This document shows positions 8,427-16,141 of a DNA stretch of 26,618 nucleotides, one piece after another. Every line of letters begins with the position of its first letter. Positions within the stretch are counted from its first letter, which is position 1. The stretch comes from Flavobacteriaceae bacterium UBA3478 (GTDB lineage Bacteria; Bacteroidota; Bacteroidia; Flavobacteriales; Flavobacteriaceae): the NCBI GenBank assembly GCA_002381155.1, contig DFQX01000003.1:1-26618 (forward strand). Reading direction: 5' to 3'. The position numbers and the translations under genes were made by a program. The notes beneath the pieces are model-generated. The model did no database searches, had not been told where the DNA came from, and worked only from the letters and a program-made list of their open reading frames with translations.

Positions 8427-9508
8427 ACTATGCGATCGTCGACATAGAAAGCACTGGAGGAGCCTTCAATGAAGAAGGTATTATAGACATTGCAGTTCTT
8501 CGGTATGAAGGGAACGAGCTAACCGATCAATTCCATAGTCTTATAGATCCTGAAAAAACCATTCAACCTTTTGTGAGTAAACTCACAGGTATTTCGCCTT
8601 CAATGGTTCAAGGATCTCCAAAATTCTATCAAGTCGCCAAGCGTATCATTGAATTAACCGAGGATGCCATTTTGGTCGCTCATAACACCCAATTCGACTA
8701 TAAAATCTTGCAGCTCGAGTTTGACCGTTTAGGATACAGCTTTGAAAGAAAGACGCTTTGTACTGTCGAATTATCTCAAAAACTTCTTCCAGGTTTAGAG
8801 AGCTATAAATTAGGTAAATTAACCAAAGAGCTAGGGATACCTTTGAGTGATCGGCACAGAGCTTTAGGTGATGCAGAGGCTACCGCTCTTCTACTAAAAG
8901 TTCTAATCAGTAAAGAAGGTGCTGAAAAAGAGCTTGCTTACTTAACCTATAGCGAGAAGGAATCAGACCTTAAGCAATCACACATTCATCTTGTTCGAAA
9001 ATTACCCGAAGCTACTGGAGTTTATAAGCTCTACAATGCTAAATCCGAGCTATTGGAGTGTGGACACGCAAAAAATATTAAGAATCATGTGAGTAATCTA
9101 TTATCCTCTCTTTCAATTCATCAGAATTCAATTTACAAATCTGTAAAACGTGTAGAGACTGAACTCTGCGAGAGTGAGCTATACAACGCAATGAGGGTTT
9201 TACAAGTTCAGTGTTCTTTAAAACCTAAAAAGCGATTCAATCTAAAAATAAATACTTCTTCTGCGATTCCATTTCCGAGTGAATTAGGTCTATTAATTGA
9301 TAAAGGGAGAACAGAAGGAGAGCACGCTGTTTTTCTTATTGAAAATCAAAGAATTAAAGCAATGGGGTTCTACGATCTAAACTACCAAATGACCAATAAA
9401 GAAGTGCTCGAGAAAAGACTTTCTCCTGTCACCCCAAATAAATTGAACGAACTCATACTCTCAACGTATCGATCGAAAAAGAATTACGAAATCGTTTGTA
9501 TTGAATAA
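8423..9508 (+). CDS. DEDDh 3'-5' exonuclease (DnaQ/PolIII epsilon-like) with degenerate GIY-YIG-like domain
   Basis: A 361-residue protein. The N-terminal ~170 residues are a DEDDh exonuclease with all catalytic residues: D7 and E9 (VDIEST), D92 (HNTQFD), H145 and D150 (HRALGDAEA). Residues ~190-275 resemble the UvrC-like GIY-YIG nuclease fused to this exonuclease in many Bacteroidota: LPEATGVYKLYN then ELLECGHAKNIKNHV. Here GVY (199-201) is kept, but the YIG position reads ECG (212-214) and the usual catalytic Arg is His222, so this half is probably inactive or only binds DNA. The C-terminal ~85 residues are unassigned. The dedicated replicative epsilon subunit may be elsewhere. The start overlaps the YggS-like stop, and the end overlaps miaA by 8 bases. 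Confidence 0.88.
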   Translation: MNYAIVDIESTGGAFNEEGIIDIAVLRYEGNELTDQFHSLIDPEKTIQPFVSKLTGISPSMVQGSPKFYQVAKRIIELTEDAILVAHNTQFDYKILQLEFDRLGYSFERKTLCTVELSQKLLPGLESYKLGKLTKELGIPLSDRHRALGDAEATALLLKVLISKEGAEKELAYLTYSEKESDLKQSHIHLVRKLPEATGVYKLYNAKSELLECGHAKNIKNHVSNLLSSLSIHQNSIYKSVKRVETELCESELYNAMRVLQVQCSLKPKKRFNLKINTSSAIPFPSELGLLIDKGRTEGEHAVFLIENQRIKAMGFYDLNYQMTNKEVLEKRLSPVTPNKLNELILSTYRSKKNYEIVCIE

Positions 9509-10394
9509 TTTCATCATTCATATAGGCGGACCAACCGCATCTGGAAAAACTTCTCTTGCTATCGAGGTAGCGCTCTTATTAGGAACTGAAGTTGTTTCAA
9601 GCGATAGTCGACAGTGCTACAAAGAAATGAGCATTGGAACGGCTGTGCCTACCAAATCTGAACAGTCGAAGGTTTTTCATCATTTTATTCACTCTCATAG
9701 TATACACAGTCCTTTAACCGCTGGGAGCTATGCTTCTGAAGCAGGACACCTAGTTTCATCACTTTTAGAAAAGTATGGATCTGCGGTTATTGTTGGTGGT
9801 AGTCCGTTATACGGTGATGCTTTATTATATGGTCTAGATGATTTTCCGAAAGTAGACGAAAGTATTTTGGACCAATTATCTAAACAATCATTAGAGGAGC
9901 TAAGTCATCAGATTAAAGAATTAGATCCAATCAGTGCTAAAGATATTGATCATCAGAACCGCAGAAGATTAGAGAGAGCCCTCTCTATATATTTTCAAAC
10001 AGGTAAACCTTACAGTTCATTTAAAAACAGGAAGAGACCCAAGCCTTTTGAAAATATTTTCGAAATAGGCATCCATTGGGAGCGCAATTTACTCTATGAT
10101 AGAATCAATAGTCGTGTCGATCTAATGTTTCAATTGGGGTTACTTGCAGAAGTCCAAAGTCTAATTCCTTTTAAAGATCTCAAACCACTTCAAACGGTGG
10201 GTTATAGTGAGTTATTTGAATACCTCGAAGGGAAGTGTAGTCTGGATGAAGCGACTGAAAAAATAAAACAGCACAGTCGAAATTTCGCGAAACGTCAACT
10301 TACCTGGTACAATAAAAAACCAGAATTTCGTTGGTTTAACCCAGGTGGATTAAACGCAAAGGAAGTGCTTGATCAACTAAGCGTGAACTACTAA
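9501..10394 (+). CDS. miaA: tRNA dimethylallyltransferase MiaA
   Basis: MiaA transfers a dimethylallyl group to N6 of adenosine 37 in tRNAs reading codons that start with U. The 297-residue protein has the P-loop GGPTASGKT (9-17), SSDSRQCYKEMSIGTA, HHFIHSHS, the VGGSPLYGDALLYGLD block, NRRRLERALSIYFQTGKP, and TVGYSELFEYLEG. The start is TTG at 9501, overlapping the exonuclease stop by 8 bases; no in-frame ATG occurs before the P-loop, so the non-ATG start is well supported. The usual Lys of GTAKP is Val here (GTAVPT). The last 18 bases overlap the convergent response-regulator gene. Confidence 0.95.
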   Translation: MNNFIIHIGGPTASGKTSLAIEVALLLGTEVVSSDSRQCYKEMSIGTAVPTKSEQSKVFHHFIHSHSIHSPLTAGSYASEAGHLVSSLLEKYGSAVIVGGSPLYGDALLYGLDDFPKVDESILDQLSKQSLEELSHQIKELDPISAKDIDHQNRRRLERALSIYFQTGKPYSSFKNRKRPKPFENIFEIGIHWERNLLYDRINSRVDLMFQLGLLAEVQSLIPFKDLKPLQTVGYSELFEYLEGKCSLDEATEKIKQHSRNFAKRQLTWYNKKPEFRWFNPGGLNAKEVLDQLSVNY

Positions 10395-11078
10395 ACGGAA
10401 GCCTTCTCCGTGAATATTCAAAATCTCAACCTTAGGATCTTGCTTCAAATATTTTCTAAGCTTAGCAATGTACACATCCATGCTGCGTGAGGTAAAATAA
10501 TTGTCATCTCTCCAAATTTGGGTGAGCGCTAACTCTCTTGGCATCAAATCATTAAGATGAAGCGCAAGCAACTTCAACAAATCATTTTCCTTTGGGGAAA
10601 GTTTAATCGGGTCCTCTTTCTTGTAAGTAAGGAATCTCAACTTTGCATTTAAATGAAAATCTCCAATTTTAAAATCTGTTTGTTTTTGGCTTACGGTGGT
10701 CTGAGAACTTTTTCGCTTTAATAAAGTCTTAATCTTCGCCAATAAAACCTCCGAATCGAAAGGCTTATTTAAAAAATCATCTGCTCCTACCTTGTACCCC
10801 TGAAGAACGTCCTCCTTCATAGATTTTGCTGTAAGAAAGATGATTGGAACCGATGTATTATCTTCTCTGATTTCCTTAGCCAGCGTATATCCATCTTTAT
10901 ATGGCATCATCACATCTAGGATGCAAAGGTCATAATCTCCCTTTTTGTATTTGTCAAACCCTTCCATTCCGTTCTTTGCTAGAGTAACTTGAAAGCCATT
11001 GAGATTGAGATAATCTCTTAGAACAATTCCGAAATTAGGGTCATCTTCAACCAGTAAGATATTCTTAGCATCAGCCAT
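10377..11078 (-). CDS. rprY: OmpR/PhoB-type response regulator, RprY-like
   Basis: A 233-residue two-component regulator. The receiver domain (~5-120) has the acidic pair in VEDDP (11-13), phosphoacceptor D55 (LDVMMP), T83 and K105 (NKPF). The C-terminal winged-helix domain (~135-230) has LSPKENDLLKLLALHLNDLMPRE (shown in part), SRSMDVYIAKLRKYL and NIHGEGFRLVV. It follows the kinase gene by 7 bases. Length, partner and sequence resemble RprY of the Bacteroidota RprX/RprY pair, linked to stress and metabolic control in that phylum; the exact orthology is recalled, not tested. Its 3' end overlaps miaA by 18 bases. Confidence 0.92.
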   Translation of the reverse strand: MADAKNILLVEDDPNFGIVLRDYLNLNGFQVTLAKNGMEGFDKYKKGDYDLCILDVMMPYKDGYTLAKEIREDNTSVPIIFLTAKSMKEDVLQGYKVGADDFLNKPFDSEVLLAKIKTLLKRKSSQTTVSQKQTDFKIGDFHLNAKLRFLTYKKEDPIKLSPKENDLLKLLALHLNDLMPRELALTQIWRDDNYFTSRSMDVYIAKLRKYLKQDPKVEILNIHGEGFRLVVHA

Positions 11079-11085
11079 ATTTGGG

Positions 11086-12672
11086 TCATTTTAATTTTAA
11101 TTCAACATAAAATGTAGTTCCAACTCCTATCTCACTTTCTGCCCGAACAGTTCCTTGATGTGCTTCTATAATCTGTTTCACGTAGGCTAAACCTAAACCA
11201 TGACCTTTAACTAAATGTAAGTTTCCACTAGTTTCCCGGTAAAACTTATCGAAAGCTTGTTTCAAGGTAGCTCGACTCATCCCTATTCCATTATCAGAGA
11301 GTTCGACTACAATTCTGTGATCAATTACTCGGGTTGAAATACGCACTTCAGGTGCTTTATTTTCATCAGTGTACTTGATCGCATTATCCAATAAATTGAT
11401 AAAAACATGGGTAAGATGTATCGCATCTCCTTGAATCATATTTTTTACCGCATCAAGCTTTACAACAATTGTGCCATTTCTCTCATTTGAAATTAGATCA
11501 ACACGTTTCTTAGCTGCTAGAATAATATCGTGTAGTGAAATTTCAGATAAATCGAGATCGATTTGACCCCTCTCTAATTGTGCGATTTGAAGAACATTCT
11601 CAACCTGAGTGAGCATTCGTTTATTTTCATCGCGGATCATATCTAAATACCTACCTCCTGTTTCATTTTTTAAGGTGGATTTCAAAGCATCCACTGCAAG
11701 ACCTATAGTTGCAATTGGAGTTTTAAACTCGTGGGTCATATTATTAATAAAGTCTGCTTTAATCTCTGCATTCTTCTTTTGTGTAAATAGTTGATAAATC
11801 GCCACAGAAAACGTAGCAAGAATAATTAAGGTGAAGAAAACAGATAAAGCCATAAGACCCAAAACATCTCTGATGAGATAAGCATTTTTACGAGGGATAT
11901 CAACCACTAATTCATAAGCACTCACTCCTTCACTATCCTTAAAAATGGAAGACCGATAGGTTGAGGAAGAAGTAAAATCAAAGCCTTCACTTCTTACTGA
12001 GGTCGGATATCCTTGGCGCTCAACTCCAAATTCAAAGGGTAAAGAAATACCACGTTTCAGAAGTTCTCTACTCAAAACAAACTGGATTTCTTGTGCAGTA
12101 AGTCTTTCATAAATCGGAGTAGCTTTAGCGGCCTCCATAAATACGTCTTCGTATTGGGCCTTTTCAATACTACTGAGTGATCCAATTTTTTCAATAACCT
12201 CAACAGGCTCAATGTTTGAACTTAAACCATCGCTACTTAGACCAGATCTAAAAACCTTTTTAGTTCGATTTGATGTAAAATTGACAATCCTCGTGGTATC
12301 TGAAGAGGTTGCACCCCAAAAGCCTGGTAGTGACTGTGTAGATAAATCATACCCCTCCTCTAAAATGTTGTGCGAATAATAAATAATCTCATCTTCTGAA
12401 ACCCCTCGGTTTACAAAGAAAAAATTTCGAATATGGGTAGATTTCGGAGCACCTACACTATCGATGAGAACTGCAAGTTGATTGTAATAGTCTTTTCGTT
12501 CACGATCTTCAATTTGCTCTGAAGTATGTTCTAAAACATCAATTATAGCCGTTGAAAATTCTTCGGAGCGACTATCGAAGGAAATTTTAATCCAATAACC
12601 TTGAACTAAAATGATGCCGATTAGTGCAACAGACATTAAAAACAAGGTAATGTATAACCACTTCTTATTCAT
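11086..12672 (-). CDS. rprX: Membrane sensor histidine kinase, RprX-like
   Basis: A 528-residue sensor kinase. An N-terminal membrane helix (~5-25, WLYITLFLMSVALIGIILVQ) precedes a periplasmic sensor region of about 240 residues without a known fold to my eye. A second membrane helix (VLGLMALSVFFTLIILATF) leads to the HisKA domain with H314 in NNMTHEFKTPIA, and the ATPase with N box (INLLDNAIKY), G1 (SDNGIGMS), F box (FDKFYRE) and G2 (GHGLGLAYV). I start at ATG 12672 rather than 12696, because MNKKWLYI is the natural start before the membrane helix; it overlaps coaE by 8 bases. It is coupled to the regulator gene 7 bases downstream. Confidence 0.93.
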   Translation of the reverse strand: MNKKWLYITLFLMSVALIGIILVQGYWIKISFDSRSEEFSTAIIDVLEHTSEQIEDRERKDYYNQLAVLIDSVGAPKSTHIRNFFFVNRGVSEDEIIYYSHNILEEGYDLSTQSLPGFWGATSSDTTRIVNFTSNRTKKVFRSGLSSDGLSSNIEPVEVIEKIGSLSSIEKAQYEDVFMEAAKATPIYERLTAQEIQFVLSRELLKRGISLPFEFGVERQGYPTSVRSEGFDFTSSSTYRSSIFKDSEGVSAYELVVDIPRKNAYLIRDVLGLMALSVFFTLIILATFSVAIYQLFTQKKNAEIKADFINNMTHEFKTPIATIGLAVDALKSTLKNETGGRYLDMIRDENKRMLTQVENVLQIAQLERGQIDLDLSEISLHDIILAAKKRVDLISNERNGTIVVKLDAVKNMIQGDAIHLTHVFINLLDNAIKYTDENKAPEVRISTRVIDHRIVVELSDNGIGMSRATLKQAFDKFYRETSGNLHLVKGHGLGLAYVKQIIEAHQGTVRAESEIGVGTTFYVELKLK

Positions 12673-13264
12673 AGTTGTCGTTTTTAAGATCTTCAATTAA
12701 CGCATCTATTTCATCAAAGAGAGAATCATCAAACTTATTGTTGATGATATAATCGATTTGTGAAATGTGATCCTCTAATTGAGGTTGGGCCGCAATTCGT
12801 TGTAAAATTTGCTCACGAGAAGACTTATCACGTTTCATAATCCCTTGAATTCGTTGATCCAAATCAGCATCTACATAGATAACCTTGTCGAATGGATAAG
12901 GCTTTTTCGAAGCTAATATTAAAGCTGATTCCTGAAAAATGAATTCCGCACTTTGCTTGTTAAGCCAACCTTCAAAGTCTTGTCGAACTGCTGGATGTAT
13001 AATCCCTTCCATTTTCTTTCTCAACAAATCGTCTGAAAAAATCTTCGATGCGATATAGGGCTTATTAGCTAAATACACCTTTCCATCTCTAGTGTATGCA
13101 TCAGAACCCAATAAATCCATAATTTTCAAGCGAATGTTATCTTCTAAAAGCAATTGCTTTGATCGGTCATCAGCAGAATAAACTGGATAGCCTTTTTCGA
13201 TCAAATAATTAGAAACCTTTGATTTACCAGACCCTATTCCACCCGTGATTGCAATTACTTTCAT
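12665..13264 (-). CDS. coaE: Dephospho-CoA kinase
   Basis: CoaE makes the last step of coenzyme A synthesis, phosphorylating dephospho-CoA with ATP. The 199-residue protein begins MKVIAITGGIGSGKSKVSNYL in two parts: strand and P-loop (GGIGSGKS, residues 8-15). It continues with YPVYSADDRSKQLL, where the aspartate pair binds substrate, IHPAVRQDF, FQESALILA and YVDADLDQRIQGIMKRD. Its ATG overlaps the YbbR-like stop (ATGA), and its stop overlaps the kinase start by 8 bases, so it sits in the middle of the glycosyltransferase-to-RprY unit. Another CoA gene, coaBC, lies at 18649-19854 in a separate unit. Confidence 0.96.
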   Translation of the reverse strand: MKVIAITGGIGSGKSKVSNYLIEKGYPVYSADDRSKQLLLEDNIRLKIMDLLGSDAYTRDGKVYLANKPYIASKIFSDDLLRKKMEGIIHPAVRQDFEGWLNKQSAEFIFQESALILASKKPYPFDKVIYVDADLDQRIQGIMKRDKSSREQILQRIAAQPQLEDHISQIDYIINNKFDDSLFDEIDALIEDLKNDNYE

Positions 13265-14196
13265 TGCTTTTCTAGAATATAATTCACTCGATCATTCGAA
13301 AAAAATACTTCTAGTACATCAGAAGGGCTATAAGAGAATCTTAAAGGCAGTCTTGAAGGTAAGGAATCCATACCTTGACTAAAATCAAAGTCTACAGTAA
13401 CACCAAAGGCTCCCGAATCTAAAGCTTTCAAGATTTCTGCTGGCGCCTTACAAACTACTTGTGCACTCGGTGGAAACACGGCTAATCGCATCCCATTTTC
13501 AAGTTCTGGAAGGAGAATGGGTACTTCATAGACCATCTCTGAGAATCGTACGACCTCTGCACTAATTGTAACCTCTGTTCGTTCTACACTCGATAGTTCT
13601 AAATCAGAATAATCAATAGCCAAAGGCTGATTTATTGATACGGATACATTATCTCGTTTAAGAGGTACCGTATTAAGTGCACTAATAGCACTTAGCGTAG
13701 ACTCTGGTGCGCTAATTCTTACACTATCTGGAGACACACTTAGAGCACCTTTCAAAATGTAATTCTGCTTATAGGATATCGAAACATCGGGTATTACAGG
13801 TACTTTTTTGGAGGCAATTCTCGCTAAAGGAACAGCTAGTTCTGCGGTAAATATCTTTTCGATAGCGATGGCTTCGCCAAATTCCTTTTGAAGTTGACTT
13901 TCTATATCAGAAGGTAATAAAACGAATTGATCATCCGATTCTACCATCGATTCTGTCGATAAGGAATAAACTTTGTTGTAAGGCGAGTTAAAAAGTAATC
14001 TTAAACCCGTTGCCGTCACTCTAGTTTCAATAGAAACTACCGAGTCATCAATTAACTGATAATCCCCATCTGGAGCTTTAAAGGTTACGTTAACCAATTT
14101 ACTAACTGAAACAGGCTTCGCTAAATTGGTGAATTGCCATAAGACTATAGAAAGTGCTAGAAAAACAAAAAATTTCGGATCAACCTTATACTTCAT
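13261..14196 (-). CDS. YbbR-like (CdaR-like) domain protein
   Basis: A 311-residue protein with one N-terminal membrane anchor (FFVFLALSIVLWQFTNL, ~9-25) and an extracytoplasmic part of beta-rich YbbR-like repeats. Repeat signatures are VPVIPDVSISYKQNYIL, SPDSVRISAPESTL, LSAISALNTVPL and VYEVPILLP. In Firmicutes, YbbR/CdaR regulates the diadenylate cyclase CdaA; no cdaA is in this window, and Bacteroidota homologues next to coaE have no settled function. It lies 9 bases after the glycosyltransferase and overlaps coaE by 4 bases. Envelope location is inferred from the anchor. Confidence 0.8.
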   Translation of the reverse strand: MKYKVDPKFFVFLALSIVLWQFTNLAKPVSVSKLVNVTFKAPDGDYQLIDDSVVSIETRVTATGLRLLFNSPYNKVYSLSTESMVESDDQFVLLPSDIESQLQKEFGEAIAIEKIFTAELAVPLARIASKKVPVIPDVSISYKQNYILKGALSVSPDSVRISAPESTLSAISALNTVPLKRDNVSVSINQPLAIDYSDLELSSVERTEVTISAEVVRFSEMVYEVPILLPELENGMRLAVFPPSAQVVCKAPAEILKALDSGAFGVTVDFDFSQGMDSLPSRLPLRFSYSPSDVLEVFFSNDRVNYILEKQ

Positions 14197-14205
14197 AGAT
14201 GAAAG

Positions 14206-15258
14206 TTAAGCAATGTCTTTAAAAAAGAACTCTGGAAGTTTAGCTTGTATACCATCGCCAGCAACTCCAATGAGTTTTACGGATGATCTTAAATAACCAT
14301 AGGCATAAGATGCAAATTGAATAAACATAAGAGGAACGGATACTATCGCTATTCGCAACGATTTACTTCTATACCAAGTACTTGCAAAAAATAGGACAGA
14401 ATAAAGTAGATATAAGGAAACCCCCAAATTGACATAATCAAGATAAAGAGCCTTTACATTGAATAAAAAAGAGATTAGTAACAGAACGATTAAAAATATC
14501 CAACCAGCGGTAAATAGACTCGGTAAAAGGAATAGTCTTGATTGGTATTTAGGATGCATACGATTTAAAATCACACGTACAGATCCGAATTTATAAATCT
14601 GTTTTACAAACGAATTTAGACGAATACGTCTTTCATGAAAGACCTCAGCCCCCTGCACAAAACGCGTTTTAAATCCTAAATCCCAAGCTCGAAATACAAA
14701 TTCAGGATCTTCACCAGGATGAATCTTTCCAAATCCACCAGTAGCCTCAAAAAGCTGTTTTGAAACGCCCATATTGAAACTTCTAGGTTGAAACCGCGTC
14801 AGTCCTTTCTTACGACCCCTTATACCCCCTGTCGACAAAGGATTGGTCATCACTGCATTTACTACCTTTTGAAAGAATGTGAAAGACTCGTGAGCTGCAT
14901 CAGCACCTCCGAAGCAATCAGTATACGAAGTAGAAAGAGCCTTGCGAACCTTAGAGAGATAGTGACAAGGAAGAACACAATCACTGTCTAGGATCAAGAA
15001 ATAATTACCCTTTGCTTTAGACATACCGTAATTACGGCTATCACCCGGACCACTGTTTGATTTAAAGTAGTAGTTAATCTCTAATTGATTCGAGTATCTA
15101 TTACATACTTGTTCAGCATCAATAGTTGAGCCGTCTTCAACTACAACCACCTCAAAAGGATTTTTATCATCCTGAAGGGTCAAACTCTGAAGAAGTCTAT
15201 CGATCTCATCAGGTCGGTTAAATACCGGTATAACGATAGAAAAATAAAAGGGTTTCAT
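14206..15258 (-). CDS. Family 2 glycosyltransferase, membrane-associated
   Basis: A 350-residue glycosyltransferase with a GT-A fold. The first ~220 residues show FSIVIPVFNRPDEIDRLL, VVVVEDGS, the nucleotide-sugar site SGPGDSRNYGMSKAKG, the metal-binding DSD motif (LILDSDC) and the acceptor-side GEDPEF motif. About three hydrophobic helices follow (~240-325), so it is probably an inner-membrane enzyme acting on lipid-linked or surface glycans. Donor and acceptor are unknown. The ATG at 15258 is only two bases from the T-tract of the terminator after fabI, and the N-terminus starts directly with the first beta-strand, so no later start is likely. It heads the unit with the YbbR-like gene, coaE and the two-component genes. 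Confidence 0.88.
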   Translation of the reverse strand: MKPFYFSIVIPVFNRPDEIDRLLQSLTLQDDKNPFEVVVVEDGSTIDAEQVCNRYSNQLEINYYFKSNSGPGDSRNYGMSKAKGNYFLILDSDCVLPCHYLSKVRKALSTSYTDCFGGADAAHESFTFFQKVVNAVMTNPLSTGGIRGRKKGLTRFQPRSFNMGVSKQLFEATGGFGKIHPGEDPEFVFRAWDLGFKTRFVQGAEVFHERRIRLNSFVKQIYKFGSVRVILNRMHPKYQSRLFLLPSLFTAGWIFLIVLLLISFLFNVKALYLDYVNLGVSLYLLYSVLFFASTWYRSKSLRIAIVSVPLMFIQFASYAYGYLRSSVKLIGVAGDGIQAKLPEFFFKDIA

Positions 15259-15259
15259 T

Positions 15260-15280
15260 AAAAAAGCCCCTTATAGGGGC
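15260..15280 (-). terminator. Intrinsic terminator after fabI
   Basis: On the minus strand the sequence is GCCCCT, loop ATA, AGGGGC (15280-15266), followed by six T residues (15265-15260). It begins 5 bases after the fabI stop codon. The stem is perfect, six base pairs, five of them G-C. The T-tract ends two bases before the ATG of the glycosyltransferase. Confidence 0.85.
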
Positions 15281-15285
15281 GTCTT

Positions 15286-16098
15286 TTATTCAGAAAAATG
15301 ATCAACAATTTCTTGACTGACACCGGTATTTGAAAACCCTCCGTCATGGAAAAGATTCTGCATCGTTACCTTCCTGGTTAAATCAGAAAATAAGGTAACT
15401 GTATAATCAGCGCAGTCAGCAGCCGAAGCGTTTCCTAGTGGTGACATTTTTTCTGCAAAGTTTAGGAAAGCATCAAAACCTTTAACTCCTTTACCCGCAG
15501 TAGTAACCGTTGGAGATTGAGAAATCGTATTTACTCGAACATTTTTCTCCTTTCCAAAGAAATAGCCAAAACTTCTTGCCACAGACTCTAAGTATGCTTT
15601 ATTGTCTGCCATATCATTATAATCAGGGAACGTACGTTGAGCAGCCATATAAGTTAAAGCCACAACACTACCCCATTCATTCATCGCATCGTTTTTATAG
15701 AGCGACTGAAGCAACTTATGAAATGAAAGAGCAGACACATCCCAACCCTTGGTTGTAAAATCATAGTTTTCGTCAGTATAGTGTCTTCCTTTTCTAACGT
15801 TCACAGACATTCCAATAGAATGCAGAACAAAATCAAGTTTACCTCCTAAATGAGCAGTTGCCTCCTCTATTAGTTGATTAAGATCTTCACTAGAGGTTGC
15901 GTCGGCAGGGATAACTTTAGCACCCGTCTTCTCCGCTAGGGCATTTAACTGACCCATTCTAAGGGCGATTGGCGCGTTAGTTAATACAAACGATCCTCCT
16001 TCTTCATGGACTCTTTCTGCCGTCTTCCAGGCAATTGAATTTTCATCAAGGGCACCAAAGATAATTCCTCGTTTGCCTTTAAGTAGGTTGTAACTCAT
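15286..16098 (-). CDS. fabI: Enoyl-[acyl-carrier-protein] reductase (NADH), FabI
   Basis: FabI reduces the enoyl-ACP double bond in the last step of each fatty acid elongation cycle, and is the triclosan target in other bacteria. From the chosen start it has 270 residues. The NADH-binding N-terminus is GKRGIIFGALDENSIAWK; HSIGMS (93-98) lines the cofactor site; the catalytic set is Y150, Y160 and K167, with the expected Y-x6-K spacing. The frame is open further to an ATG at 16170, but I start at 16098: MSYNLLKGKRGIIFG fits the family, and the extension would cover a promoter element at 16122-16129 and overlap recN. A strong terminator follows the stop. Confidence 0.97.
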   Translation of the reverse strand: MSYNLLKGKRGIIFGALDENSIAWKTAERVHEEGGSFVLTNAPIALRMGQLNALAEKTGAKVIPADATSSEDLNQLIEEATAHLGGKLDFVLHSIGMSVNVRKGRHYTDENYDFTTKGWDVSALSFHKLLQSLYKNDAMNEWGSVVALTYMAAQRTFPDYNDMADNKAYLESVARSFGYFFGKEKNVRVNTISQSPTVTTAGKGVKGFDAFLNFAEKMSPLGNASAADCADYTVTLFSDLTRKVTMQNLFHDGGFSNTGVSQEIVDHFSE

Positions 16099-16121
16099 AT
16101 CTATTGAAACATTATTTAAAA

Positions 16122-16129
16122 CAAATATA
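16122..16129 (-). promoter_or_regulatory. Putative -7 promoter element for fabI (TATATTTG)
   Basis: TATATTTG on the minus strand is an exact TAnnTTTG match in the recN-fabI gap, 23 bases before the fabI start. It supports the short FabI start and a fabI transcript independent of recN. Confidence 0.5.
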
Positions 16130-16141
16130 GCAAGTTCATTG

